The notes under the pieces were generated by a model. That model worked only from the letters and a program-made list of their open reading frames with translations, was not told the DNA's origin and did no database searches. Positions 35,248-45,118 of a DNA stretch of 64,000 nucleotides are shown here, one piece after another; position 1 is the stretch's first letter, and each line of letters opens with the position of its first letter. The position numbers were made by a program, and so were the translations under genes. Origin of the DNA: Ectobius pallidus (Eukaryota > Arthropoda > Insecta > Blattodea > Ectobiidae); contig CAXKWD010000002.1 in the NCBI GenBank assembly GCA_964059195.1, forward strand, positions 168,708,559 through 168,772,558, written 5' to 3'.

Positions 35248-35887
35248 TGCCGCATTCACATAGAAAATTAACCGTAGCCTAAACTTAAGAACATAAAACG
35301 CAACGCAAACTTTAGCATGGTATTGAGCATTCATAACGATAACTTAACGTTCGTAACAACCAATCACAAATGAGAACGTGAACAGCTGAAAAAAAATGGC
35401 TGTCACAAACGAAAATACTTTCTTGTGTCTATTAAACACGTATATGCCTTTAAAAAATGATATCATACAAGTGTATATAGACATAAAAATTAACATCATA
35501 TTATATGGGCTGTATTTAAGTTACTACTGTAATTCATTTCTTGGTAAATTAATGTCCATATATTTTCTTTCAATGCCGCATCTTTGTATAATGGATTGCT
35601 TTTATCATACAAACAGAGGATACAACGTTGCGAGTTCCTCATCCATAGACACCACTTCCACTTCCGTCTCTTGCTCTGTGGAGTTGAGAGCTCTGATTGG
35701 TTGTATCGTTATTTTTCGCATGAACTTAACGTGAAATTTGGAGTTTGCAAGTTTCTAAGTTAACGTTTAATTTTACATTATGTTTAAAGTTTACGCGATG
35801 CATTGTGAAGGGTCCCACTGAAAATCATGGCCCCAAACTTTTAAGTTTACATTACGTTTACGGTTAATTTTATACATGAATGGCCCA
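35248..35887. mobile_element. Probable ~640-bp TIR element
   Basis: Left end TGCCGCATTCACATAGAAAA then TTAACCGTA; right end reversed reads TGGGCCATTCATGTATAAAA then TTAACCGTA. Similarity continues with gaps through a TAAACTTAA block. The flanks offer TA or TTA as target. A 112-residue plus frame (35396-35734) inside is AT-rich and unrecognised. The superfamily is undecided. Confidence 0.5.
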
Positions 35888-36130
35888 TTACGTTGCGTTG
35901 GAGCAACTGCACTGCGAGCAGTGTTTCAAGAAAGGGAACGTATTGCATTTGAAGCGTGCGCGCTGTAAAAAAAAAATGTCTGCATTATGCCTCCCACAAG
36001 AGTGTGACATCTGCTAATGAACACATGTTTTTAGTTTTATGTTTAGATATTGGTCTATATACAATTATGGGAAATTCCACGAAAAAGTCAACTTTCGACT
36101 CAGAATACAAAAGTATGTTTCAGTTAAAAT
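35888..36130. other. Unassigned sequence
   Basis: Nothing recognised apart from the target duplicate GTTAAAAT at its right edge (36123-36130). Confidence 0.4.
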
Positions 36131-36659
36131 CAGGGATGGGTCCTCGATACTCTCGATACTTGCATGGTATCGGCATCGAGCGATACTTCAGAAAACTCGC
36201 TCGGTACTTTTTCGATACTTTGGTAATTCTGCATTTAAGTGAGAATGCTAGTATTTTTGAACAAAAACTTGTAAGTGGACTGTTTCAAAAACAGATTTTA
36301 GTTTTAATGTGAATGAATGAATGAGCCCGCTGTGTCCCTGAAGGGCTAGGGCCTCCTACAAGAGGGAAAGCTCATACTAATAACTCACGTGGTGAGCTAT
36401 TCCACGTGAGAGAGTTTTAATGCAGAGTTTAAAAATAATTAGGCTATAGGCAACTGATGATATTAAATTTTGTCTCATTAAACATGCACACTTAATTAAC
36501 TTAGTATTATTAATTAATTTAGTATTACACAGTTCTCTCAACTTTTAATGTTTAATGCTCCTATTTATTGAAACTGGAAATGCTGACGGTATCGAGTATC
36601 GAGGGAAAATCATATATCGGTATCGAGTATCGAGAAAATCTGGTATCGACCCATCCCTA
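36131..36659. mobile_element. hAT-like MITE (AGGGATGGG family), copy 2, with LINE insertion
   Basis: The ends are CAGGGATGGG and CCCATCCCTA. A perfect 8-bp duplicate GTTAAAAT flanks it (36123-36130, 36660-36667). The body aligns almost throughout with 28403-28800. The main difference is an added ~103-bp block at 36310-36412 with its own target duplication. The 118-residue frame at 35956-36312 runs across the edge of this element and is chance. Confidence 0.9.
36310..36412 (-). mobile_element. Severely 5'-truncated LINE insertion (family B 3' UTR)
   Basis: It interrupts the hAT copy, with AGTTTTAATG at 36300-36309 and again at 36413-36422 as a 10-bp target duplication. On the minus strand it carries AGGAGGCCCTAGCCCTTCAG and ends in a short ATTC repeat tail. 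The same block occurs as the 3' UTR of the LINE remnant at 8857-8975. A 3' simple-sequence tail plus truncation is the mark of target-primed reverse transcription. Confidence 0.8.
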
Positions 36660-36889
36660 GTTAAAATGAATGCATAAAGTGGAGGTCTTATATTTATAAT
36701 TCATGATATCAGCCATGCCCAGTCTTTTATCAGTATTTCTTTGGCAGCACTGAAATTCAGTACTGCTGCTATTGCCCTATGACTCTTTAGATGTCACTGA
36801 TATTTCACAGGCAAATCTCAGAGTACAGGTGGGTACATTGAATCCAAATAATATAATTGCAAATACACATGTTGAAGAAGGTATATACA

Positions 36890-37145
36890 CATAGGCGTCA
36901 CCAAGCCGACCATATGGGGGGGGTATAACATCCGGGGGGTCTGGGATACCCCCCAGGGAGAGGGGGGCCTCCCCCGGAAAATTTAAAAAATTAAGATGCA
37001 CAGTAACGAGTTTTAAGCTTCCCACGCTTTATACTCGTATTGAGTAATTCATAAGCAGACTTAAAAAAATTGTACAATTTTCATTTTTTAATCAATGGGG
37101 GGGGGGGGGTTCAAACCCCCCAAAACCCCCCTCGTTACGCCTCTG
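36890..37145. mobile_element. 256-bp hAT-like MITE (CAKAGGCGT family)
   Basis: Left end CATAGGCGTCACCAAG and right end reversed CAGAGGCGTAACGAGG match at 12 of 16 positions. Flanks TATATACA (36882-36889) and TATATATA (37146-37153) agree at 7 of 8, with the caution that the right flank is itself a TA microsatellite. Long G runs (36917-36924, 37097-37109) and C runs lie inside. Non-coding. Confidence 0.65.
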
Positions 37146-37172
37146 TATATATATATATATATATATATATCA
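37146..37172. repeat. (TA)n microsatellite
   Basis: A pure TA run adjoining the hAT-like MITE. Confidence 0.9.
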
Positions 37173-37337
37173 GCTAGAATTGTATATATGTAATCTACCA
37201 AGCATCATAGCATACACAGAGTGATTCCATGACAAAACTGTGAGAAAATTATTATAGCAAAACATTTGTTAGGCACAGAGCAATAATATTGTGTATTCAA
37301 AACAACTAAGTTTTTATGATAAACATCCTTACAGACT

Positions 37338-37486
37338 TCCGGTCATGGAAACCACCATTAACGGCCGTGGGTGTCGGCATGCTGACCACATGCCCCCCAA
37401 TTCTGCCATTTTCCTATGGGTAGATGACGCTGCGGTCGGGTGGTAGGCCTTGTCCCTTCGGGGATGTCCCGCCACGGAGTTTAGTT
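37338..37486 (+). mobile_element. 5'-truncated SINE with 12-bp target duplication
   Basis: TCCTTACAGACT occurs at 37326-37337 and 37487-37498 without mismatch. The body (ACCACCATTAACGGCCGTGG, then GTGTCGGCATG, then ATGACGC, to CCACGGAGTTT) matches the 3' half of the full-length minus-strand SINE at 56975-57274. The tRNA-like head is missing. Confidence 0.85.
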
Positions 37487-37498
37487 TCCTTACAGACT

Positions 37499-38204
37499 AG
37501 CAACAGCAACAAGAATCACTCATGTTGCTATAGTGGTGTCACGGAATCACAAGTAGGCCTTATATCACAAAACAGCGTTACAGAATAATTTAAGATGCTG
37601 CACTGCATAGTGCAAAAATTATTTAAGGCACTCATCAGGTGCAGATATTGTAATGACTATTTAGCTCATATGTCTTTCTTTAGATTTGGATCAATAACAT
37701 GTAAAAATGAGTCTGAAGTCTGATTCACTCAATATTTATAACATTTTCTTTATCATGTGTTAAAGATACGTCCTCTTTTCTTTATATTCTAATCAGGTCG
37801 GAGACTCTGTAGACAGTGATGTCACCACTGTATTGGACGTTACGCTTACAACTGTTCAGGAATTAGGTCTGTGATATTTTACGGGAAATGAATTCCATAG
37901 TTCAGCAGCGTTGGCGTTTTTATAATTCTTGTAATCGCCTCCTGTAAACATTGCCTCAACGGCATGAATATACGCTGCGGGTGAAGGGAACGCTTTGAGA
38001 GGTGGGAGATGAATGAACAATCATTCCCTTTCGCTTTGGACTTGTCCAGTCCGCAGTCAGGGTCAGATAATGAGGTGAAGGCAGCTGTCAAGTATGGATT
38101 CGAGAAAAGTCGGAAGAATTTTTCAGTGACGGAATGAAAAAGCTTGTTACACGTTGGGTGAAATGTGTTAGCCTTAACGGAGACTACTGTGTTGAAAAAA
38201 AATA
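37499..38204. other. Unassigned, with an unidentified 70-residue frame
   Basis: The minus-strand frame 37879-38091 (and its open extension upstream to about 38140) has a protein-like composition, with SLSDPDCGLDKSKAKGNDCS in its first part. I cannot name it. It may be a fragment of a retroelement or a pseudogene exon. Confidence 0.35.
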
Positions 38205-38419
38205 AAGATCTCGCACGATATCTGTGCCGATGAGACAGTTACTCGCTAGAGAGAGACATGCTATTGTGCGAGAGAGAGAGAGGTAACTTAGCCTTTACAA
38301 ATAAAAAGGAAGATACTGTTGTGCGAGAGAGATAGGTAGCAGGCCAATCGACGCTACAGTCCCCATGAAAACATAATGCAATGATTTAGGCAATCGGCAC
38401 AGATTTCGTGCGGGATCTT
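38205..38419. mobile_element. 215-bp MITE with TA target duplication
   Basis: Left end AAGATCTCGCACGATATCTG and right end reversed AAGATCCCGCACGAAATCTG are ~27-bp TIRs with two mismatches. TA flanks both ends (38203-38204, 38420-38421). The centre holds two GAGAGA-rich blocks after TGTGCGAGAGA (about 38265 and 38320), i.e. an internal repeat. Confidence 0.8.
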
Positions 38420-38758
38420 TATATGATTTTAAAGCTTAAGAAGTGTACTTTAATGTACTTTTTGCCCAATCTTGATATTTGTTTTTGTTAGTGCTGACCA
38501 AGCATGTATGCATTACTTTTTAGCATACCCTCGTATAATCATATAATTGAGTATCGGAATTAGACATTTTAAAAAGGTCATGCTGTGAGTACATTACATG
38601 ACTGCTAAGTTAATTCACTTTAGCTAGCAAAGAACTGTGCGCTGCCTTCGTATCTTGATATCATATTACAGGACCACCGTAGCTTTAGTCGAGTTTTAGC
38701 AGTCTTTAACCAAACCATTGGTATCATTTCTGTCATCGAGGGGCGTCTATCTCCAGAC

Positions 38759-39403
38759 TAGTGATGGGCAGAATTGAATGATTTATGAATCGAGTAACCT
38801 GTTCTCGAGTAGGCTTAATATAAAGAATCGAGTGATAGTTCGAATGAGAAAGTTCTCGGATGAATGCAAGGATCCGAGAACTCACGATGCAAGATATGAG
38901 AACTACAGCCGGTATCCGAGAACTACTAAGTCTAACTCGAGTGGTATCTTAAATCGTCATTCGAATGTTCAGCTCTGCAATGTTTTGATGTTACAAAATC
39001 GCTATTGGTTCCGCAATGGGTGTGGCCCACCCATACAGTGAACCACATATCAATAGGAGTTAATTTCACACACTGCTGTCAGATATTGCGTTTACGGCAT
39101 TCTACTACAAGCGCTCACAGAGTAAAGATCCATAAGATAATAGCCTTGTCTCATCTGCCGCGCTAAGGTATCAAAAATAGACAATTTAGCAACGTTGAAC
39201 TGCCTTATGCACCTTCTGCAAAACTTATACCGCGAAGTTAACCGAAGTGATACGACTGACGTGAGTAACAACTCGAGAACTTCTCACTCCACGCTTCTCG
39301 TAGCATCAAATCATTCGAAGACTTTTTATACGATTCTTGATATCTCGGGATATTTCAAGAATAGAATAATTCTGGGTTTTTCACTCGAGAATTCCCATCA
39401 CTA
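38759..39403. mobile_element. 645-bp hAT-like element (TAGTGATGGG family)
   Basis: The ends are TAGTGATGGG and CCCATCACTA. Flanks CTCCAGAC (38751-38758) and CTCTAGAC (39404-39411) agree at 7 of 8. Subterminal CTCGAGA/TCGAGT motifs are common at both ends. The 87- and 82-residue plus frames inside (38778-39041, 39195-39443) show no transposase motif. Confidence 0.8.
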
Positions 39404-39611
39404 CTCTAGACCATTCGTGAACAGGCTCATAAACCATAAGTAATGGAATGGCCAGGCGTAGAATATGAAGAGTAGCAGAGGAAAGAGACGAAAAAGAATA
39501 TAAAGAAGATAAAAATAAACTATGAAAGAAGACAAAAGATTTTGAGGACCGCTCATTTGCAATAAATGTAGCCTATCTGAAAGAATGACGAATGAACGAT
39601 AAATGTGGAAT

Positions 39612-39790
39612 ACGCGATGCCCAATGGTTCAGTGGCCACCCTCCAAAATTACTCACATTCGGGAGGTCAAGGATTCAAAGCCGTGACCGGCCTATCAGAT
39701 AATTTTCGGAGATTTTCTCGTTCACAGTATTTTAGACAAAACAAGAAATGTAACCTATAATGAATGTGAGAAGTCCCAAAAAGCTATGGT
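39612..39790 (+). repeat. tRNA-derived SINE, probable
   Basis: An A-box-like TGGTTCAGTGGCC (39625-39637) precedes a B-box-like GGATTCAAAGCC (39671-39682). The linking text CATTCGGGAGGTCA is shared with the minus-strand SINE head at 24541-24625. A T-rich body follows (TCGGAGATTTTCTCGTTCAC). No target duplication was found. Confidence 0.55.
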
Positions 39791-40649
39791 TGTCAAGTGT
39801 TCTCTAAACGTTAATTGATTAATTAATAATAATAGTAATAATATTAATAATATTTATTTATTGAATATCCACAATACACAAAACCCTATTTCACCCGAAG
39901 GTACATTAGGGTTGGAGATGTCACAAATGTTACTTACAATAGGTTATCCTGATATTGGAATCTGAATGTCTATTATACACTATTTACAATACTGTACAGT
40001 TCTTACCAGGCGTAATGTCTACAATAGTCCTACAGTTTCTTATGTCTTACGATATGGTAAGTCTTAAGTTAAAGTTAATTATGTGAATTCGTTTTATATA
40101 AACATAACCTTAAATTATAAAATGTAGATAAGATATTGTTGGAATAAATAGCTTAACTAAGCAAGATAAAATAAATTAACTGTGCAATACATTAATTTAG
40201 GCAAGTAATACCCCATTGACTGAATAAAATAATAATAGCACAATGTGTACTTAACAAGAGCTTTAAAGTTTTCTCTAAGAGTTTCAATGTAGAAACTACG
40301 TTTTCCCCTCTGAAAAATAGGACGGAAATGATGTGCATGTTTTGAAGGAATTATTATGAGCTCTTTTTTAATTGTTAAAAAAAAGAGAGAATGATACTTT
40401 AGATCTTCAGGTCGAAAGTTCAAATCTTACTACTCTCAATTTTGTGGGCATCTACTTTTATAGATTCCTCCGTGAACAACCATCATTTTACTGTTACAGC
40501 CTAATACAACTTGCTCTTATATTTTAATCACGCCTTGGGGTGTACAAACCAAAGTCAACGTTTACACATCTGACTACCCTGTCCTTAATAAATTTATTAA
40601 TAAATTTCATCCCCCCCCCCCAGCTAGTGCTAATGAATGCTTATATCAG
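39791..40649. other. Unassigned AT-rich sequence
   Basis: A short AAT run lies near 39826-39850 and a poly-C run near 40610-40621. No coding frame is credible. Confidence 0.4.
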
Positions 40650-40720
40650 GTTGATGAGTTAGTGCCATGAGCAGGCTGACTACTGAGTAGTCAGCCTGCT
40701 CATGGCACTAACTCATCAAC
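40650..40720. repeat. Perfect 34-bp inverted repeat with 3-nt loop
   Basis: Arms 40650-40683 and 40687-40720 are exact reverse complements (start GTTGATGAGTTAGTGCCATG), separated by TGA. A 71-nt hairpin of this perfection is rare by chance and tends to be lost from genomes, so the duplication is probably recent. Confidence 0.95.
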
Positions 40721-40751
40721 TTCAAATAGTACATAGAAGATTTGTACTTAT

Positions 40752-40790
40752 GGACTGAAGATGAAGCGTCATGCTTCGAAATGCATTTCC
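40752..40790 (+). ncRNA. Possible hammerhead-ribozyme-like core
   Basis: CTGAAGA, then a stem GAAGC / GCTTC with loop GTCAT, then GAAA, follows the conserved order of a hammerhead core (CUGANGA - stem II - GAAA). Hammerheads of this type are known in Penelope-like and other retroelements of arthropods. The residue after CTGAAGA is T where the usual closing pair is G-C, and I cannot define stems I and III, so this is weak. Confidence 0.25.
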
Positions 40791-41047
40791 AAATAATGAA
40801 ATTTGAATAGACTACGCTGACAAGGAATCAAAATTGAAATAACGTCACACCTTATATTCCTTACAACTAATGTTTACAACCAATAACTACAGTAAAAAAG
40901 AAAATATAGACAACTACAAGAAGATTCTAACCTGACACTGATATCTACAAATTACAATTTTGCAGCTCCATTATAGAAGATTAATCTACAGATTGTATAC
41001 TTGATTTTTATATATTGACGTATCTTCTATAACTTCATAATTTCTTA

Positions 41048-42387
41048 TGGCCGAGTGCACCAATCTCGGTATTCAGTAAAGTTGCGGTAAAGTTGCTTAG
41101 TTTACCCTGGTAAAGTCATATTTTCGTTGCATTGTGCTCGGTTTCGACTTTTACCGCGGTAAGATGCAAACCGGCCGTGAAGGAGCTGTAAAGTGAGAAA
41201 ACCGCTGTTTTCTTTCCAAGATGGAGATCAGCGTAATGTATCATATTTATGATATCTAGGCCAAAAGCTAATTGAATATAAAGAATAATGAGAGACAGGT
41301 GGGATCCATTTGAAGAATGAACGTTGGTGCATATCTTTGCAAATACTGTGCTGTAACATCGATTGAAATGACCTTCCTTTCTTACCTCAACTAAACCAGG
41401 TCCATCGAGTAGGCTAGTGGGCGTAACGACGATTAGTACGATTAGTACAGTATTTATGGTGCTTGAATTCAAACTTTCAATTCAGACGACATATATACGC
41501 AACATAATAATCCATTTTATCCTTATGAACATTTATTACTGAACAATAAGGCAAGAAATAAATGAAATATGGAAAACCTGTGGGCCTAGGCCAACTTTGC
41601 AATGAATGGCTACATGCATCACGATATAGCCTATGTACCGGTATATAGTGTATGTAATCAATTTATCATACTTGCACACACACACGAACATAATTATAAC
41701 AGCTCTTTCATGGCTATGTAGATGATTTTGCACCTAAAATGTCCACTAGTCGAACGGGAATAAAAGTGAGGTTATGTCGAACTCAGAACAGAGATTTTAT
41801 GGTGTTGCTTTGCCTTAGATTGCACATGTGTGAGAATTATTCTTTAAAACATAAATGTTATTTTATTGAAATGTACAGACAGGTGGGATCTATTTGAAGA
41901 ATGAACGATGGTACATATATTTGCAAATGTTGTATGTAACATCGATTGAAATGACATCCAAACCAGGTCCATCCAGTAGGCGTAATCAACCGATTTTCAC
42001 GATCGTTACAGTATCTATGGTGTTTGAATTCAAAGTCAGACATATATACCCAATATAATATTCTATTTTATCCTTACGAACATTTATTATTGAACAATAA
42101 GGCAAAAAAATAAATGAAATTTGGCCTATAGACGAGCCACCGTGACTGGAAGACGTGCAGAGAGAGAGAGAGAGAGAGCGAACCTAGCGGCCATGGAAGA
42201 AACCAACACAAATCAACACAATTTCTCCATGGGATTGGCTTCATAGCAGAGTAACCGCGATATTTCCAAGCATTAGCAAACCGCGATATTTTAGCAATGG
42301 TGCACAGAGATTTTGAAAATACCCCGGTATTACGTTTACCGCGGTAACGAAACGGCTGAGAAAACCGGAGAATGGTGCACTCGGGCA
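41048..42387. mobile_element. ~1.34-kb TIR element with internal direct duplication
   Basis: Left end TGGCCGAGTGCACCAATCTC and right end reversed TGCCCGAGTGCACCATTCTC are inverted; TA flanks both. Deeper inside both arms are GCGGTAA-type blocks. The interior holds two direct copies of a ~260-280-bp block: 41291-41571 and 41873-42124, sharing GACAGGTGGGATC, TTTGAAGAATGAACG, AACATCGATTGAAATGAC and GAACAATAAGGCAA. A GA microsatellite is at 42159-42178. The 118- and 122-residue frames are unrecognised. Superfamily undecided. Confidence 0.7.
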
Positions 42388-43529
42388 TAAGTTTTAACCA
42401 GCTGCAAATACATATGAACATACTTTTATCAGTTCCTAGCAAACAATATAGAAAACTTCTATTGATCTATTCCACAAGGACATTTTTACTCTCTCAAATT
42501 ATTGTATTTATTACAACATATTTGTATTTGTCTTTTAATGTTGAACATAAGTTATCTGTTAGTTATTAGCAATGACTATGTGTAACGCTTATACAAACCA
42601 AAACTGTACTTAACCAAAAATTTCTCAATTCTTTCATAATTTATAAACTGTTCTTTTAGAATTATACTCAATATTATACAATTGATATTCTACAGCATTT
42701 TTGATTCCTTTTCAACCTTTCTCTATTCTTTTCATCTCATACTAGTGCTTAGGTGGAAATATAACCTGATATAAGTACCCTGTCCTTGCTTAGAGGTGCA
42801 CATATTATGCTTTTGGAAACAGGTGTGAATTTACTTGCAAACATGCTGGATGCATGTATTCAATCAGCTTGTGAGTCAGACTCATTTCGGAACAAGAATT
42901 TGCCCCATGTGACAGGACAAAACATTTTCACTGAAACACTACACTGTGTAATAGAGCCAGTTATACATAAGCACTCTTCTAAACTATTCAATGCATTTCC
43001 ATACAGTTCTTCCCATACTTTTCTAATTAAGTCAAGGCTGGTATTTTTAATGTTCCTGCCTGTTACACTCCACAAAGCAATAGGCCTATACCGTACATTA
43101 ATGATGAAAGTTTCCGTGCTCAACGAGAGAAATATTGCATGACTTTCTAGGTGGAATTTTACATCCACACCAGCCTTTTACTGGGAAAAATAACAACATA
43201 TAAAAACTATTAACTGAATAGGGAATTACGGAAATATTAAAGCTGACTGAAAAATGAAGGAAGCATGTGGTAAGTAAGGAAAACGATGTGTCTGTGTTTT
43301 AAAAGAGTTTTGGTATAATATGCGTAAAATATATCAGTAAGCTTCTATGATGCACGAATAAAATCGTGACATGATAAAATAAAATAAGATAAACTCATGT
43401 AACAAATTGCCAGAATGCTTTTGTTTATCAGCAATAATTGCAATTATGACATGAAGAAAATAAGTCATTTTTGTTATCGATTTCAGAGTAAGCTCCAGGT
43501 CGATTAATTAAGCAGGGATTACGTAAAGC
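42388..43529. other. Unassigned; overlapping frames at 42786-43168
   Basis: Frames of 118 residues (plus, 42786-43142) and 102 residues (minus, 42860-43168) overlap. Their composition is more protein-like than most of the window, but I recognise no family. At most one can be real; a transposon fragment is the likeliest explanation. Confidence 0.3.
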
Positions 43530-43851
43530 GGCCCTTACACGATCAATAATATTGACAATACAGTATGATATTGACAATTATATTGATCATGTAAGGTGAA
43601 AAAAATATTGACGGTCGATATTGAAGCGATATTGATGAAATCCAGATATTCTGATCTCGGGGCGTCAATATTTAAAAGTGGAGGAGATATTGTCAATATT
43701 ATGGAGCGACTTGGGGTGGACGTCAATAATATTGTCAATACTCAGTTGTTGCCGTGCTTTCGTAGGGAACGGATTGACCTTTGTGCGAAGTATTATGGAT
43801 TATACAAGTGACCTTGAGAAAATATCTGAAGATCTTGAAATAAAATAAAAT

Positions 43852-44109
43852 AACAAAGCCAGAACGCAAGGTCCGATTGCTAAACAAAATGAGCTTCTAC
43901 GAAAGGTATGTTCATATTTAGAAAACTCGAAGAACCCTGACAGCATCATACCGACTATCTCAAAAGCTTGGGGAGAAAAACTGCTCACTTTGGATGCCAA
44001 GCAGAGACAGCCTGCTGAGAAAGCAATAAATGACATGCTTTTTGAAGCACGTTTGGGCACTCTCCATTGCAACTCCGTAATGAAGTATGTCAATGTCCAA
44101 GCCCTCTAA
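43852..44109 (+). pseudogene. Harbinger accessory protein fragment (MADF/BESS-like C-terminus)
   Basis: An open frame without ATG starts after an in-frame TAA near 43849 and runs ~86 codons to a TAA at 44107-44109. It reads GPIAKQNELLRKVCSYLENS, then AWGEKLLTLDAKQRQPAEKA, then INDMLFEARLGTLH. The block K-L-x-T-L-D-x-x-Q-R-x-x-A-E-K-A-I-N-D-x-L-F-E-A-x-x-G-x-L-H is one I associate with the second protein of animal PIF/Harbinger elements, which helps the nuclease enter the nucleus and bind DNA. The N-terminal DNA-binding part is missing or unrecognisable. Could also be a terminal exon. Confidence 0.6.
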
Positions 44110-44489
44110 GTACCACACAACCGGGAACAAGTCGTGGCAGCACTTCATCCTTCTCCACATTAAATTGCTCTTCTCCTATTCACAGTGATAATCCACCACA
44201 ACTAATCAACAACCAACATTAGGATTTATCAGAGGCGACATTTTTCAACACCTACTCAGATTGAGGATTTTGAATTTTGATTGCCTTATTTCTTGTTGTA
44301 TTTTTCTTTGCTGTTTAATCAATACATAATTACTATAATCTTTTGCTGTAAATTATTCAATATGCGTTTCCCTGCTCCTACTGTCATGCTAACTACTTTC
44401 ATATAGGTAGTGAAGAGGTTCTGTGCAATGACAGACTGATATACTTAGGTAAGTAGGAAGGTATCTGGAAAATATATTTAAAACTTACT

Positions 44490-45030
44490 TTCATGTAGTC
44501 TAGGACATGAACAAGAGTTTTACATGTTTCAATTATAGCTTCGCTGATAGTTGCAGGCGACATGATGACAGAGAACTTCAAATATTCAAAACTTATTCCT
44601 GTAGGTTAAGTACCTCGGGGTTGAGGCTAATTTCTCATTACAGGGATGCGTTCCCTCATGTTTGTGTTCTGCCTTATGAAGAGTGGTTCCACAATCTGTA
44701 ATAATTTTATGAACGTCCTTTCTTTCATTCCGAAATAATCTTCCGCATCTGTCAATCTGATTTCCCTCAGCAGCCTCATATGAGAATATTCTTCACGTTT
44801 TTTCAACCACTCTGTCATTCATCGATTTCGCTGAACTCGACGAATACTTCCGATAGCCATAATTATGGCTACACAACCTTTTTTTCTTCGATTGTCCATG
44901 TTTTCAAAACACAAAACGCCACGAAAATCCACTTGGAAAGACATAATTTCACTTGTCCGAATGGTGGAAACAAACGTACTGAGCACATTTATTGATAAAA
45001 TTATTGACAATAATATTGACCGTGTAGGGT
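44490..45030 (-). pseudogene. HARBI1-type transposase N-terminal fragment
   Basis: On the minus strand: MDNRRKKGCVAIIMAIGSIR, RVQRNR, an in-frame TGA at 44819-44821, then MTEWLKKREEYSHMRLLREI, RLTDAEDYFGMKERTFIKLL and QIVEPLFIRQNTNMRERIPV. After a shift it reads EKLASTPRYLTYRN, and after another, FEYLKFSVIMSPATISEAII with ETCKTLVHVLDYMK. This is the order of the helical N-terminal region of PIF/Harbinger nucleases. ATGAAA is followed by GTAAGT near 44492, a consensus 5' splice site, so an intron may start there. The DDE nuclease core is not present. Non-functional. Confidence 0.75.
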
Positions 45031-45118
45031 TTGGCGATATTGACGGTGGTACCCTCAAGAAGGTAACGCCTGTATTGACAATACTGGTATTGTCAATAAT
45101 ATTGATCGTGTAAGGGCC

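Larger units (their letters stand above)
43530..45118. mobile_element. PIF/Harbinger-type element, internally decayed
   Basis: Perfect TIRs of ~33 bp (start GGCCCTTACACGATCAATAA) lie at 43530-43562 and 45086-45118. Subterminal ATATTGAC or its complement GTCAATAT recurs many times in both ends (e.g. 43549, 43568, 43606, 43664, 43689; 45000-45107), as expected for transposase binding sites. The interior carries remnants of two proteins in convergent arrangement: a MADF/BESS-like accessory protein on plus (43852-44109) and the HARBI1-type nuclease N-terminus on minus (44490-45030). The catalytic DDE part is absent. A 3-bp TTA/TAA target is plausible but not clean. Confidence 0.85.

Noticed and set aside
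42786..43168. 118- and 102-residue overlapping frames as genes
   Set aside because: They overlap on opposite strands and neither shows a known family; a transposon scrap or chance is likelier.
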